Part shown: positions 30,866-39,250 of the stretch, piece by piece
Position numbering within the stretch: the first letter of the stretch is position 1
Layout: each line of letters opens with the position of its first letter
Assembly (NCBI GenBank): GCA_029558535.1
Contig: JAKQEK010000347.1
Span: forward strand, 1-64,000
Reading direction: 5' to 3'
Source: Bacteroidota bacterium
Lineage (GTDB): Bacteria > Bacteroidota > Bacteroidia > Bacteroidales > ML635J-15
Length of the DNA stretch: 64,000 bases
Notes under the pieces: model-generated
Told to the model about the DNA's origin: nothing
Seen by the model: only the letters and a program-made list of their open reading frames with translations
The model's database searches: none
Program-made: the position numbers and the translations under genes

Positions 30866-32947
30866 TTAATTACTATCATCGTGAGTACAAAAATATTCAA
30901 TTGTTTTCTGAGCACAAGTTTCACAATATCCGAGTTTATTAATCATAGTGTTGATCATACGGTTATATAGTTTCATATTTTCTTCATTTGTCCGATTTGA
31001 CAAAGCACCTATAAGACTTCCGGTACCTGAAATATCAGATTTTAGGCGTACATCAGTAACAGCTTTTACAAGTTCGTTGTTATCCATAAAATTATAACCC
31101 GGATCGTTATTCATTTTTTGTCCATAGATTTTGGATATTGTAGTACGGAAACTCTGCTTTTGTTCTGTATTCTTTAGTCCCAGTCTTTCCTCTACGCTAT
31201 TAACGAATGTTTCATCTATCTTAATCGGCACCAATTTACCTGTCTGTGGATCACGATATGTCCAAATTTTGTCCGAGCCAAGATTTTTAGCATCAATACC
31301 AATTATCATATTGACATAATTGAGAACGTCTTTTTCAATTGCATTAGGTTCATCCATGTATGCATTGAAAATAGTTGTCATTACGTTCTTACGATATAGC
31401 TCACGTGCAATTTTAAGATCGTTAAAGTATTTTATTCTATCGTTAGGTTCTTGTACATAATCAAGAATAACAGCTTCGATAGATTTGAAGATGTCGCCTG
31501 CATACATACATTTTCCTTCCTGAGTAGTGCTTTGTTCGAGTAGTATCTGTAGAGAACGTCCAAGATTTCTGTGTCCTAGACCTTTTTGACCGAAACGTTT
31601 TGTAACATCAGGGTCTGTATTGAGTTCACTAATTACTTCGCCTAAAGTTTTAATACTTTTTTCACCAGCTATTTCGCCTGCTGAAAGTTTCATCATTTCA
31701 ACCGGAGTAAGTTTATCGCTTCCGGGCATTCTCGACAAAACAAATGCAACTGATATAGCATAATTCAAATTCGGATCAATATGTAGTTTTTCGTTTGCAA
31801 AAGTAGTCTTATTAAAACCACCCACAGCATAATTTGTAAGCTCCTGTTGAAGTTTATAATTAGTATTATGCGACATGTAAGTCAGTCTGCAACGGTCAAT
31901 AATTGGGGCTTGTTCTTTTTCTTCCAGAAATCTTGAAAATTCAGCATTGTTACTTGTCGCAATTATCAAAGTATCAAGAGGCCATTTATATCCTTCCATT
32001 TCGATTGTCCTATTCTGAATAACACCAAGATATACCTGAACCAGATCTTTTTTGTTTTTAAATATTTCGTCCGCGAAGTGGATACCTCCTCCGGCAACAC
32101 GTGCCAAAGCTCCTCTTCTTAAATCGAATCTGTATGGATTGTCAGTGTTGGATATATGCAGTAAACGTGTTATTGATTCTTCTCCGATAAGATCAGTTGC
32201 AGAAGAAGTTATCTTGTCTTTCGCAGCATATTTTCCAGTAATCGTACCTCGCGATTCACTAACAGGAACCGGAAAAACTTCAATAAATTCCTTGACTTTA
32301 GCAATATCATCATTACAGAATTCTTTTATTTGGCTTAAAATATAATACGAGCATGAGCCCAAAGGTCTGTAATTGGAATACAATTCTTTGATTTTTGCAT
32401 CAGTAAAACCAAAAGTTTTCAGATTGTCAATATTCTCTTGTCTTTCTTCAAATAAATTCATTGCCAATATCATAGGGTCCTCAAAAGTCTGGCTTTCAGT
32501 ATATGTTATTTTACCGTATCCTCCGATTTTATCAAGATTAATAAACTTAAAAGTATATCTGCGATTTTCCGGTTTTGAAATAAAATTTCTGTATAACTCA
32601 CTCAAATGATCAACAAAGAAAGTTTTTCCGTTTCCTGGCTCTCCTATCAGCACAAAAGCCATTTCTTTAGATGAGCCGTTTTCGGCAGCATCTTTTACGT
32701 AGGAAACAAAACTATTGATTTCGTCATACATTCCTATAATGTGCTTTTTGCCTTCACGAAAAACCCTGAAGTCATAAGTTGTACGTCCGTTAACATTTAC
32801 TTTTTCAATTCCGCCTTTCTTATCAAGAATCATTCTTGAAACAGATTGGAATACATTTTCAAATCTTCTTTGACCAGTCAATACACTTAAAATATGAGCA
32901 TCCAAACTTTTTGGGTCAAGTTTCTGGTTAATGATTTTTTTTGCCAT
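30866..32947 (-). CDS. prkA: PrkA-family serine protein kinase
   Basis: This 693-residue protein is a full PrkA (YeaG): an AAA-type ATPase core with P-loop GEPGNGKTFFVDHL (about residues 103-116), the YTESQTFEDPM loop, the arginine-rich region with SNTDNPYRFDLRRGALARV, and a C-terminal kinase-like helical domain. PrkA is a stress- and starvation-linked kinase of bacteria. As the first gene of the prkA-yeaH-spoVR-prkA2 cluster it probably carries the operon promoter, but I could not define one with confidence. Confidence 0.93.
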   Translation of the reverse strand: MAKKIINQKLDPKSLDAHILSVLTGQRRFENVFQSVSRMILDKKGGIEKVNVNGRTTYDFRVFREGKKHIIGMYDEINSFVSYVKDAAENGSSKEMAFVLIGEPGNGKTFFVDHLSELYRNFISKPENRRYTFKFINLDKIGGYGKITYTESQTFEDPMILAMNLFEERQENIDNLKTFGFTDAKIKELYSNYRPLGSCSYYILSQIKEFCNDDIAKVKEFIEVFPVPVSESRGTITGKYAAKDKITSSATDLIGEESITRLLHISNTDNPYRFDLRRGALARVAGGGIHFADEIFKNKKDLVQVYLGVIQNRTIEMEGYKWPLDTLIIATSNNAEFSRFLEEKEQAPIIDRCRLTYMSHNTNYKLQQELTNYAVGGFNKTTFANEKLHIDPNLNYAISVAFVLSRMPGSDKLTPVEMMKLSAGEIAGEKSIKTLGEVISELNTDPDVTKRFGQKGLGHRNLGRSLQILLEQSTTQEGKCMYAGDIFKSIEAVILDYVQEPNDRIKYFNDLKIARELYRKNVMTTIFNAYMDEPNAIEKDVLNYVNMIIGIDAKNLGSDKIWTYRDPQTGKLVPIKIDETFVNSVEERLGLKNTEQKQSFRTTISKIYGQKMNNDPGYNFMDNNELVKAVTDVRLKSDISGTGSLIGALSNRTNEENMKLYNRMINTMINKLGYCETCAQKTIEYFCTHDDSN

Positions 32948-33117
32948 GGTGTTATTTTTAATTTTATGTTATGCAACAATTGATTTTAATGGTAGTAAAA
33001 TTAAAAAAATAAACAGAATTCAGAATTCATTGATATAAAAACTTATCAACAAAAAATCATTAAGGGATTATAAGATAAATCAATTAGATAAGGAAAATGC
33101 AGTTTAAAAGTTAGTTG

Positions 33118-33906
33118 CTATTTCATTTCTGCAACTGAATCAATAAAATTAAAAGCTTCGGTATTAAAGACTTCGGGTTTTTCCACATTAACAACATGTC
33201 CGCATGATGGAACAATAATGAGTTTTGAATAATTAACGTGTTTCTTTATTATATCTTTAATAGTTGGCAAAAACATGTAATCTTCTTCTCCCATGATATA
33301 CAGTGTAGGGATTGGCAATTCTTTATTACGGAACAATCTTAAAAGAGGGTTAATATCGGCAGTCAATTTAAACCATCTTAAAAACTCTTTACGATATAGT
33401 TTTTTTGCTTCACGCATAAATAGATTTCTGGACTTTTTATGATTGGGAATGATAATAAAAGCAAAAAAATCATAAAGCAAAAGATAAGGAACTAGAGATT
33501 TGAATAAAACACCTAGTTTCATTAGGATTTGCGATCTGACATTAAGTTTAAGTATCGCACCGCTTAAAATCATCGAAGCTACTCTGTCAGGATGGTCTTC
33601 GGCAATTTGTCTGATAATAATAGCACCTAAAGATACTCCGGCAAAATGAGTTTTTTCTATTTTTTCATAATCGAGAACCTCAATAACATCTTTTGCAATC
33701 AGAGGGAAAGTATATTTTTTTATTAAATCATTTAAAGCAACCTGAGCAGAGTTTCCATGTCCCCGCAAATCAATCATCAGCACATTGTATTTTCTGCTAA
33801 AAGCTTTGATCTGCTTATACCAGATTGTACTGCTTCCTCCTGCACCATGAATAAACGTTACCCATTCGGATGACTCGGAGTGATAATATTTGGTGTAATT
33901 AATCAA
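33118..33906 (-). CDS. Alpha/beta-fold hydrolase
   Basis: This 262-residue hydrolase has the oxyanion-hole motif FIHGAGGSSTIW, the nucleophile elbow GVSLGA (Ser about 93), an acidic residue in IMGEEDYMFLP and the catalytic His in PSCGHVVNVEKPE. The triad is therefore complete. The start is probably the TTG at 33906, because no ATG lies before the conserved first strand. The substrate is unknown. Confidence 0.85.
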   Translation of the reverse strand: MINYTKYYHSESSEWVTFIHGAGGSSTIWYKQIKAFSRKYNVLMIDLRGHGNSAQVALNDLIKKYTFPLIAKDVIEVLDYEKIEKTHFAGVSLGAIIIRQIAEDHPDRVASMILSGAILKLNVRSQILMKLGVLFKSLVPYLLLYDFFAFIIIPNHKKSRNLFMREAKKLYRKEFLRWFKLTADINPLLRLFRNKELPIPTLYIMGEEDYMFLPTIKDIIKKHVNYSKLIIVPSCGHVVNVEKPEVFNTEAFNFIDSVAEMK

Positions 33907-34030
33907 GATATTAACATTTTAATACAAAATTATAAAAAATAATTAAATCAATAATTCTATGTCAGAAATATTTATTACTTTCCGATGCAAAAAATGTTTA
34001 TATGCTGACTATCAGATAGTTACGTACTTT

Positions 34031-34051
34031 GGGCAACAAGTGGGCAACAAG
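34031..34051 (+). repeat. Two 10-bp direct repeats with 11-bp period
   Basis: GGGCAACAAG occurs at 34031-34040 and 34042-34051, so the copies lie on the same face of the helix. They sit in the gene-free stretch 33907-34255, between the hydrolase gene and the DUF6266 gene. A similar paired arrangement with another sequence is at 36739-36758, on the other side of the DUF6266 genes. They could be protein-binding sites of a mobile element. The rest of the interval holds only the terminator below. Confidence 0.4.
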
Positions 34052-34197
34052 GATAATGATAATGACGAATAATTAAGAGAAAACAAATGTTAATAATTGC
34101 AAAAAAATATCATAGCCTCTACCCTTTTATTTCTATACGTGATTACAAAAATAGTAAAATATTTTAATCAAAAAAATCATCATTAGAATTGCTGAAA

Positions 34198-34238
34198 TAA
34201 AAAAGCCCGGAAGAAAGTAATTCTGCCGAGCTTTTAGA
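34198..34238 (-). terminator. Probable intrinsic terminator of the 34.3-kb gene
   Basis: An imperfect hairpin pairs AAAAGCCCGG with CCGAGCTTTT, including wobble pairs and a bulge. Read on the minus strand it lies just past the stop of the DUF6266 gene and ends in a T-run. Confidence 0.6.
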
Positions 34239-34255
34239 GTAAATTGTTTTAATTT

Positions 34256-35920
34256 TTACCCTTCAACAGTCCCATCCATAGCAATCGGATAATCTTGTTG
34301 CATTGTCTTTTTGTACTTCAATGGATTTGATGTCTGGAAATTGAATAGGGCTTCTCTGGTGTACGATGCCATCGGAATCGACCAATCTAATGAGTTTTCT
34401 AAATATGGTCTCAGAGTCTTTAAAACAGCGTCTGGAATTGGGTCTTGATTGTGGATGGCGACAATCGCTGATGGACATAAATATGAAACATTGCTTCCTG
34501 TTTTAACTGGCTTTGCCATCGCATCAATAAGCTGTGGGAAATTCTTCTTCCACAAATCAATTAGCTCGGGTGTAATAGATGCCATAATATAATATGGTTC
34601 TGTGTTTTGAAGTCCACCAATGTAGAAATCATGATTATCTCTTATTTTTGCTTTGCCAACAAATTGACCTCCCGAGTTCATGATGAGAATTTCCAAATTC
34701 TTGTAATCAAAAGTTTCTGGTGTGCCAGTAACGGATCCTGATTCATAAGCTTTGATAAAATCACTAAGTAATTCATCAACATTACCAAAAATAGCTGCTT
34801 CATCGGCTGGTAATTTGAATGATAAAGGATTCGCTCCGTAGAAATCAAATAAGGCATCAAAATAAGGTATTTTTACACCTGATGGACTGGTTCCATGAAA
34901 TATGCGATTGAAACATCCGAGTTGTACTTCATCCTTATCCAGAGTGTAATACAAAGCAATAGCAGCAATAACGTTTTCAGGGCTGGTTATTGTAGTGTAT
35001 AGTGGAAAATCGCAAATCTGAGCGGTTTGTTTTGGTAAATCGACGATACCAGTTTTAGTAATCAATCGGAACCAGACAGATAGTTTGTTTTTATCAGAAA
35101 ATCCTTTTTCGATTTTTGAAGTGTTAAACTTCATTATTAGGTCGCATTTTGTTCCATCATCAACAAAACTAAGATTAACTGCTTCTGTTGGGACTGGATT
35201 GTAATCAAAATTCTTGTTAAATTCAGCAATTTCAGAGGCTGGAATAAATGGAGTTGGTGATGAATTGTCAGGGATGAATTGGTGTTGCATGTCCCATCGG
35301 GAGTCCTGCAATGGAATTAACCAAAACTGACCACGATCAAAGAAATTAGAAAAAATATGAGTTCCGCCCTGGTCTTCAAATTCGCAATAGAATTGATTTG
35401 AAGGCATGAATTTGAGCATGTTGTCCACGTTGAATGAGAAAGGTTCGTCATTTCTTTTTGACATACCTAACATAGAACATGCAATCAGAGGAAAATTTGA
35501 ATTAGAAGTCATGCTGTCTGGATAATCATATTTGATTTTCAGGCAGTCAATGAATGGATCGTAATCCGAAGAAATGATTTTTGCAGCTGGTAGCTTGTTG
35601 TTACCGAAAGTAATTTTGCTTAAATCAATATTCCCGAGTTCATCAACTGCGGGCATATTGTCTTTAATTGCCTTCGCCCAGGGCGTAGAATTGACTGCAA
35701 ATCTGGAGTTAAAAAACTTGATGAAGTTGTTATTCAGGGGCGAAAGAAAAGCTTGTAAAGCTGACATTCTGAGCCTTTGTGCTCTCTGCGCCGGTGAATT
35801 TGCATCAGAGATTTTACCCTGATATGCTCTTGCTGTGTTGATTCTCTTCCACTTGGAGAAAACCACGTTTCCCAGTTTGCCTGAGGCATCGCCGAGAAAA
35901 CCATTAGATAATTTAGCCAT
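34256..35920 (-). CDS. DUF6266-family protein, long form
   Basis: I place the start at the ATG at 35920 (554 residues), because the conserved family N-terminus (MAKLSNGFLGDASGKLGN, then VVFSKWKRINTARAY) begins there. The first 110 residues match the DUF6266 pattern, with basic residues, SPAQRAQRLR and a hydrophobic helix. The long remainder is beta-rich and unrecognised. The N-terminus is related to the next gene upstream, so these are paralogues with different C-terminal domains. DUF6266 has no known function. It has its own terminator and is probably transcribed separately. Confidence 0.7.
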   Translation of the reverse strand: MAKLSNGFLGDASGKLGNVVFSKWKRINTARAYQGKISDANSPAQRAQRLRMSALQAFLSPLNNNFIKFFNSRFAVNSTPWAKAIKDNMPAVDELGNIDLSKITFGNNKLPAAKIISSDYDPFIDCLKIKYDYPDSMTSNSNFPLIACSMLGMSKRNDEPFSFNVDNMLKFMPSNQFYCEFEDQGGTHIFSNFFDRGQFWLIPLQDSRWDMQHQFIPDNSSPTPFIPASEIAEFNKNFDYNPVPTEAVNLSFVDDGTKCDLIMKFNTSKIEKGFSDKNKLSVWFRLITKTGIVDLPKQTAQICDFPLYTTITSPENVIAAIALYYTLDKDEVQLGCFNRIFHGTSPSGVKIPYFDALFDFYGANPLSFKLPADEAAIFGNVDELLSDFIKAYESGSVTGTPETFDYKNLEILIMNSGGQFVGKAKIRDNHDFYIGGLQNTEPYYIMASITPELIDLWKKNFPQLIDAMAKPVKTGSNVSYLCPSAIVAIHNQDPIPDAVLKTLRPYLENSLDWSIPMASYTREALFNFQTSNPLKYKKTMQQDYPIAMDGTVEG

Positions 35921-35953
35921 TTTTATAAATTTTAATGTTAATAAATACTTGTA

Positions 35954-35990
35954 AAAAAAGAGGTTGCGGCAAAGTGCCGACAACCTCTTT
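35954..35990 (-). terminator. Strong intrinsic terminator
   Basis: A near-perfect hairpin (AAAGAGGTTG paired with CAACCTCTTT, extended by GGC/GCC around an AAAGT-type loop) is followed, on the minus strand, by a run of seven T. It lies 30 bp past the stop of the short DUF6266 gene and separates the two paralogues. Confidence 0.88.
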
Positions 35991-36020
35991 AAATCCGAAC
36001 AACCTCAAATAAACCTCACA

Positions 36021-36665
36021 TTACGCTAAAATTGTAACTGCTCCGACATAAGAACTGTCAGCCACTTTATCACCCGCCTCAGTCATAAATGAAAGATAAA
36101 CATGAACTTCTTCACCTACCCAAGCCACTGGAACAGTCAAGTCGAAAGTACCATCAGCCCTTGTTTTCAGGGTTGTGTTGGCTACGACATTTGGACTGTT
36201 AGGATTCAGGATAAGCATCAAAGCTTTGTCTGTTCCCATTGCATCACCAGTTCCTGTGTTATCGGTCCAGTCAATTGTAACAATATGACCAGCACCTGCA
36301 GTAGCAGCAGAACCTTCTGCACCTGTCAGGGTTCCTTTGCTCACAATTAACTTGGTATAGTCAATTGCATAATCGGGATAAATCCCAGTGATGACATTTA
36401 AAATGTTTGTCTGCATGAAAGAATTGAATTCAGACATACCCACAGCAGCTTGTTTAAAGCCAGTACGGATAAATGCCAAAAACTTTCTTGACAGTTCAAC
36501 CATAAGTGAAAACTTCGCACGTTGTTCTCTCTGAGCGAGAGTACGTGGGTTCTTTACCTCTACAGGTTTTGATCTCATTGTGTTTTTACCAAATTGCTTT
36601 GAAAAAACCGCTGTTGAGAACTTTCCTTTTGTTCTTCCCGTGATGGGATTTTGTACAATTGCCAT
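36021..36665 (-). CDS. DUF6266-family protein, short form
   Basis: This 214-residue protein has the DUF6266-type N-terminus (MAIVQNPITGRTKGKFSTA, then VFSKQFGKNTMRSKP and RTLAQREQRAKF), then a hydrophobic helix (FLAFIRTGFKQAAVGMS) and a beta-sandwich-like C-terminus. It shares the FSK...RS/AR...AQR pattern with the neighbouring long form. There is no signal peptide. A TATCTTTG box lies upstream at 36801-36808 and a strong terminator downstream, so it is a single-gene unit. The role is unknown. Confidence 0.7.
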   Translation of the reverse strand: MAIVQNPITGRTKGKFSTAVFSKQFGKNTMRSKPVEVKNPRTLAQREQRAKFSLMVELSRKFLAFIRTGFKQAAVGMSEFNSFMQTNILNVITGIYPDYAIDYTKLIVSKGTLTGAEGSAATAGAGHIVTIDWTDNTGTGDAMGTDKALMLILNPNSPNVVANTTLKTRADGTFDLTVPVAWVGEEVHVYLSFMTEAGDKVADSSYVGAVTILA

Positions 36666-36738
36666 TTTTTTAAATTTTTAAATTACACATCTTGTTAACT
36701 ATCTTGAACTATACCTAATCAGAAGCTTTTTAAGCGGC

Positions 36739-36758
36739 GTTGATACGGAGTTGATACG
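36739..36758. repeat. Two 9-bp direct repeats with 11-bp period
   Basis: GTTGATACG occurs at 36739-36747 and 36750-36758, between the start of the short DUF6266 gene and its -7 box. The helical-turn spacing suggests paired protein contacts, and the position within the leader suggests regulation. Confidence 0.4.
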
Positions 36759-36800
36759 CTTTTAAACCTCCTTTTATAGCTGTCATTCAAAGAACTATAT

Positions 36801-36808
36801 CAAAGATA
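36801..36808 (-). promoter_or_regulatory. Bacteroidota -7 box
   Basis: TATCTTTG on the minus strand, a perfect TAnnTTTG box, about 136 bp upstream of the short DUF6266 gene. No good TTTG box is found at the expected -33 spacing. Confidence 0.45.
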
Positions 36809-36914
36809 ATTAGAAATGATGTAAAGTGTTAGTAGTCAGTTACTTATGCTTTGTAATGCCTCAAAAATCAACGAAATGCACAATAAAAAATGGGAGTTAA
36901 AACCCCCATCCGAA

Positions 36915-37394
36915 TTAGTTTAGTTCAAAACTGTGAAATTTGCCAGAAATAATCTCGCTGCCATACTTATACCTAATTTCATCAATATCCATTGGCTTGC
37001 TGTTGGGAGCTTTGTACTCAGGTGGGCGGTAATACCACATCAATTTTTTAGGGGCAAAGAAAAAGCCTAAATCCTGTAAAATGGTACGATGTGGATATGT
37101 ATTACCAGACAGCCAGAGCCAATCCCCTATTAACTCCACAATAACGCCATGTAATTTGATTACCTGGTCAATCAAATCAGGGTACCTGAGAAAATCATCC
37201 TGTTGTGCTTGTGACTGCTTGGCAAACTCAAAGAAAGGGTTTTTCTTGATGTTCTCATACTCGTTGTTAATTTCCTGCATTGTAGCAGTATTACCCCCTC
37301 TATCGGGGTGGTGAATCAGCGCAAGTTCTTTGTATCTGCGCTTAACCTCGTCGAGGCTTTGACAATCTTTAAAATACTTGGTTTTCATAGGCAT
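36915..37394 (-). CDS. Small J-domain protein
   Basis: This 159-residue protein opens with a J domain: SLDEVKRRYKELALIHHPDRGG (shown in two parts, RRYKELALIHHPD and RGG) carries the HPD motif that stimulates Hsp70 ATPase. Helix IV with MQEINNEYENIK follows. The remaining 90 residues (VELIGDWLWLSGNTYPHR, FFFAPKKLMWYYRPP) are not like DnaJ and are seen in small J proteins encoded on Bacteroidota accessory elements. There is no zinc-finger domain. The client is unknown. Confidence 0.8.
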   Translation of the reverse strand: MPMKTKYFKDCQSLDEVKRRYKELALIHHPDRGGNTATMQEINNEYENIKKNPFFEFAKQSQAQQDDFLRYPDLIDQVIKLHGVIVELIGDWLWLSGNTYPHRTILQDLGFFFAPKKLMWYYRPPEYKAPNSKPMDIDEIRYKYGSEIISGKFHSFELN

Positions 37395-37513
37395 TGTTCA
37401 TAAAAATTAGTAACTAAATTTTGGGGCAGCATGAAAATTGCCGACACACCCCGCAAAACACAATGAAGCATATATGAAACCTTAGGCAACAGAAAAGCAA
37501 GGTGTTGGGGGAA

Positions 37514-37589
37514 TTGCAAGGTTTTTGCGAAAAAAATACTACCTTTTTCAGGTGGAGATTTTTTTTGCAAAACTTGTATAACCTTGCAA
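37514..37589. repeat. Long 76-bp hairpin
   Basis: Outer arms TTGCAAGGTT and AACCTTGCAA pair perfectly. Inside, TTTTGC pairs with GCAAAA, an A-run pairs with a T-run, and the tip closes with CTACCT/AGGTGG around TTTTC. The inner sequence GGTGGAGATTTTTT resembles GGTGGGGATTTTTG found at the end of the dispersed repeats at 38750 and 50025. It could be a structured RNA or a mobile-element end. Confidence 0.5.
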
Positions 37590-38041
37590 AGGGCGCGGGG
37601 GCTTACTTTTGCATAAGGTTTTATGTATGCTATGAACAATGCACAGACACAGCAGAATCTAAAAATCTTTTATTCTGGAAAAATCATAAAAAAAAGCAGT
37701 CTGTAAGACAAACTGCTAAATACACATCGTTTACTAAAAGTTCACGGTTTTGTAAACGATTCTACCTCAGCTCTACATTTCTCGATTTAAAATTATTTTT
37801 TGCTTTTATCAATTGAATTAAAGCATAATAAAAATGATAAAGCATATCAAAACTTTATGATATTGGATGCGAAAATAAAAATAAACTTATAAAGAAAATG
37901 TTAAAATAAAATTAAATACCTATTGTTAGGGGTGGGTGGTCGGGGGATGGCGTGTAGGAACGGTTTGCTATGTGTTTTTGAATGCGGGTTGAGAGAGAAA
38001 ACCTGGCACATATTGGCTAAGGGTGAAAGGCAAGTGCCTGG

Positions 38042-38238
38042 TTTTGTGTGTTTGCGAAATGATGGCTGCCGAACGAAATGTAATGACGAAACAGACAGGT
38101 AGTTTACGGACTGTCTGTAAGGAATAGAATGTAGAGAGGTGGCCTTGATTGCAGCAATGGGCAATTTAAAAACCATATCAAAACGGCAGTGGTGGCAAGG
38201 TAGGGTTTAAATAAACAGTGTAACACCTATGAGGGTGT
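38042..38238 (+). ncRNA. Candidate structured element, copy 1
   Basis: This is the first of two tandem elements. In order it holds TGCGAAATG (38053-38061), a hairpin with stem ACAGACAG/CTGTCTGT around a 12-nt loop GTAGTTTACGGA (38091-38118), TGATTGCAGCAA (38146-38157) and CCTATGAGGGTGT (38226-38238). The second copy keeps these blocks at the same spacing but has a different stem that still pairs. Strand is inferred from the GNRA-poor, G-rich plus-strand composition and is uncertain. It could also act as folded single-stranded DNA. Confidence 0.45.
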
Positions 38239-38311
38239 ATTGCTTTTGGCATATTTTTTTGATTTAGCTTAGGATTTAAAATTTGCTTTTCGGAGGCACG
38301 GAGAAAGCTGA

Positions 38312-38503
38312 TTTTGTGCGGATGCGAAATGTTGATGAATGAAATAAGTGTAGTGCAGGGTCTGATTGGTAGTTTACGGACAATCAGCCCGAAACGTAAC
38401 GAATTGAATGAATTATGATTGCAGCAACAAGGGGTGCAAAAAATATGACAAAAACAGGTGTCATGGCTTTATAATAAAAAATCAAAAATACCTATGAGGG
38501 TGT
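38312..38503 (+). ncRNA. Candidate structured element, copy 2
   Basis: The blocks of copy 1 recur 265-270 bp downstream: TGCGAAATG (38323-38331), hairpin CTGATTG/CAATCAG with the identical 12-nt loop (38362-38387, extended by GGG/CCC), TGATTGCAGCAA (38416-38427) and CCTATGAGGGTGT (38491-38503). Three of seven stem pairs differ from copy 1, and each change is compensated on the other arm. Sequence between the blocks has diverged strongly. I do not recognise the family. Confidence 0.45.
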
Positions 38504-38546
38504 CTGGCAATTTTGAGTGATGGCTCTGCTGTGTGCAGGCTGCGGG

Positions 38547-38637
38547 GCTATTTAACATAATTGACTTATGTGACAGCTTTGGTATCATCAAGGCATTGAG
38601 CGGCTGTTCACATAAGAGGCTGTTATGTTTAATTAGC
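38547..38637. repeat. 91-bp imperfect palindrome, attC-like
   Basis: Outer arms GCTATTTAACATAA and TTATGTTTAATTAGC pair with one bulge. Inner arms CTTATGTGACAGC and GCTGTTCACATAAG pair with one bulge, and a loop of about 26 nt caps them. The left arm contains ATTTAAC (fits RYYYAAC) and the right arm GTTTAAT (one mismatch to GTTRRRY), in the outward order seen in integron attC sites, and the arms have unequal internal loops. No integron integrase is in the window. Confidence 0.4.
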
Positions 38638-38749
38638 TTTGGGTTGTTTTATTTCTGGCGCAAACGAAACGGTGGGGGTGGTTGGAGTGTAGTGTTTTTT
38701 TGCATCTGTGCGCTGGGTATGCTCTTTGCAAACTTTATGTAGCTTCAGC

Positions 38750-38919
38750 GGAATAAGTATTGCAATGTGCTGGTGTGTGTTGGCAATGCAAAAAATGTGA
38801 CAGAAAAAAAACAACAGAAGGGTTGGCGTGGGTAAGCCTTCTATTTATCAGGCTAAATTTCGCAAAAAGACCGTGCAAACCTTGAACACTGTATTTTAAG
38901 TGAAAGGTGGGGATTTTTG
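38750..38919 (+). repeat. Dispersed repeat, copy 1
   Basis: This 170-bp segment shares several conserved blocks, in order, with 50025-50172: GGAATAAGTATTGCAAT, AAAATGTGACA, CAGAAGGG-TGGCGTG, GCAAAAAGACC and AAGTGAAAGGTGGGGATTTTTG. Each copy contains a hairpin in its middle (AGAAGG/CCTTCT here). It lies upstream of the TetR gene, and both copies have the same orientation. It does not encode a protein. Confidence 0.65.
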
Positions 38920-39191
38920 TAAACTAATGATGAGCAGTTAATAATAAAATAAATGAATAAACTTATAAATAAAGCTAATTAGTAGGAATAAGTTATATAA
39001 GTTAAAAGTGGAAAAACAAACAGTTCAAAGCCTAGTTGGAGATAAAACTATAAACAATTAAAGAAATGTAATTTTAAAAAAAATCATTATTGAAAAAAAA
39101 GTAATGAAGTATGAAAAAATAATGAGATCAGGGATAAAAATTTCAGAAATGTTAAAAAAAACATAAAAACAGGTTAAAAAAGGAAAAAAGA

Positions 39192-39224
39192 TTTGGATAA
39201 TTGGAAATAAAATCAATATCTTTG
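39192..39224 (+). promoter_or_regulatory. Promoter of the TetR gene
   Basis: TTTG (39192-39195), a 21-bp spacer and TATCTTTG (39217-39224) match the Bacteroidota promoter consensus. The predicted operator starts 2 bp downstream and would cover the transcription start. Confidence 0.75.
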
Positions 39225-39226
39225 CA

Positions 39227-39249
39227 CTAATAAACGATTTTAGAACAAA
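39227..39249. promoter_or_regulatory. Predicted TetR operator, site 1
   Basis: A 23-bp motif (CTAATAAACGATTTTAG followed by AACAAA) lies between the -7 box and the TetR start codon. The first 17 bp form an inverted repeat with arms CTAA/TTAG. Twenty of 23 bases match site 2 (39861). The placement implies autoregulation. Confidence 0.65.
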
Positions 39250-39250
39250 T

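Larger units (their letters stand above)
37395..39190. other. Palindrome-dense noncoding segment
   Basis: About 1.8 kb without a credible gene. On the plus strand it is locally G-rich (for example around 37928-37960 and 38670-38690), unlike the AT-rich surroundings. It contains a long hairpin (37514-37589), a small one (AGCAGT/ACTGCT, 37695-37717), an 8-bp inverted repeat TCGTTTAC/GTAAACGA (37727-37759), the tandem elements at 38042-38503, the palindrome at 38547-38637 and a dispersed repeat copy at 38750-38919. Short open frames in it do not look like proteins. Confidence 0.6.

Noticed and set aside
37502-37816. Plus-strand 104-codon open frame in the noncoding segment
   Set aside because: It spans the 76-bp hairpin and two inverted repeats and reads as random F/K-rich sequence.
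37901-38176. Minus-strand 91-codon open frame over the first structured element
   Set aside because: Its translation is low-complexity (S, P, H rich), it has no homologous feel, and it covers the hairpin copy; the second copy does not keep the frame.
38042-38503. CRISPR array as an explanation for the tandem elements
   Set aside because: There are only two units of about 200 bp, repeats are not identical, no spacer-like pattern exists and no cas gene is in the window.
38533-38742. Plus-strand 69-codon open frame over the attC-like palindrome
   Set aside because: The coding sequence runs through the palindrome arms and a G-rich stretch; no protein pattern is visible.
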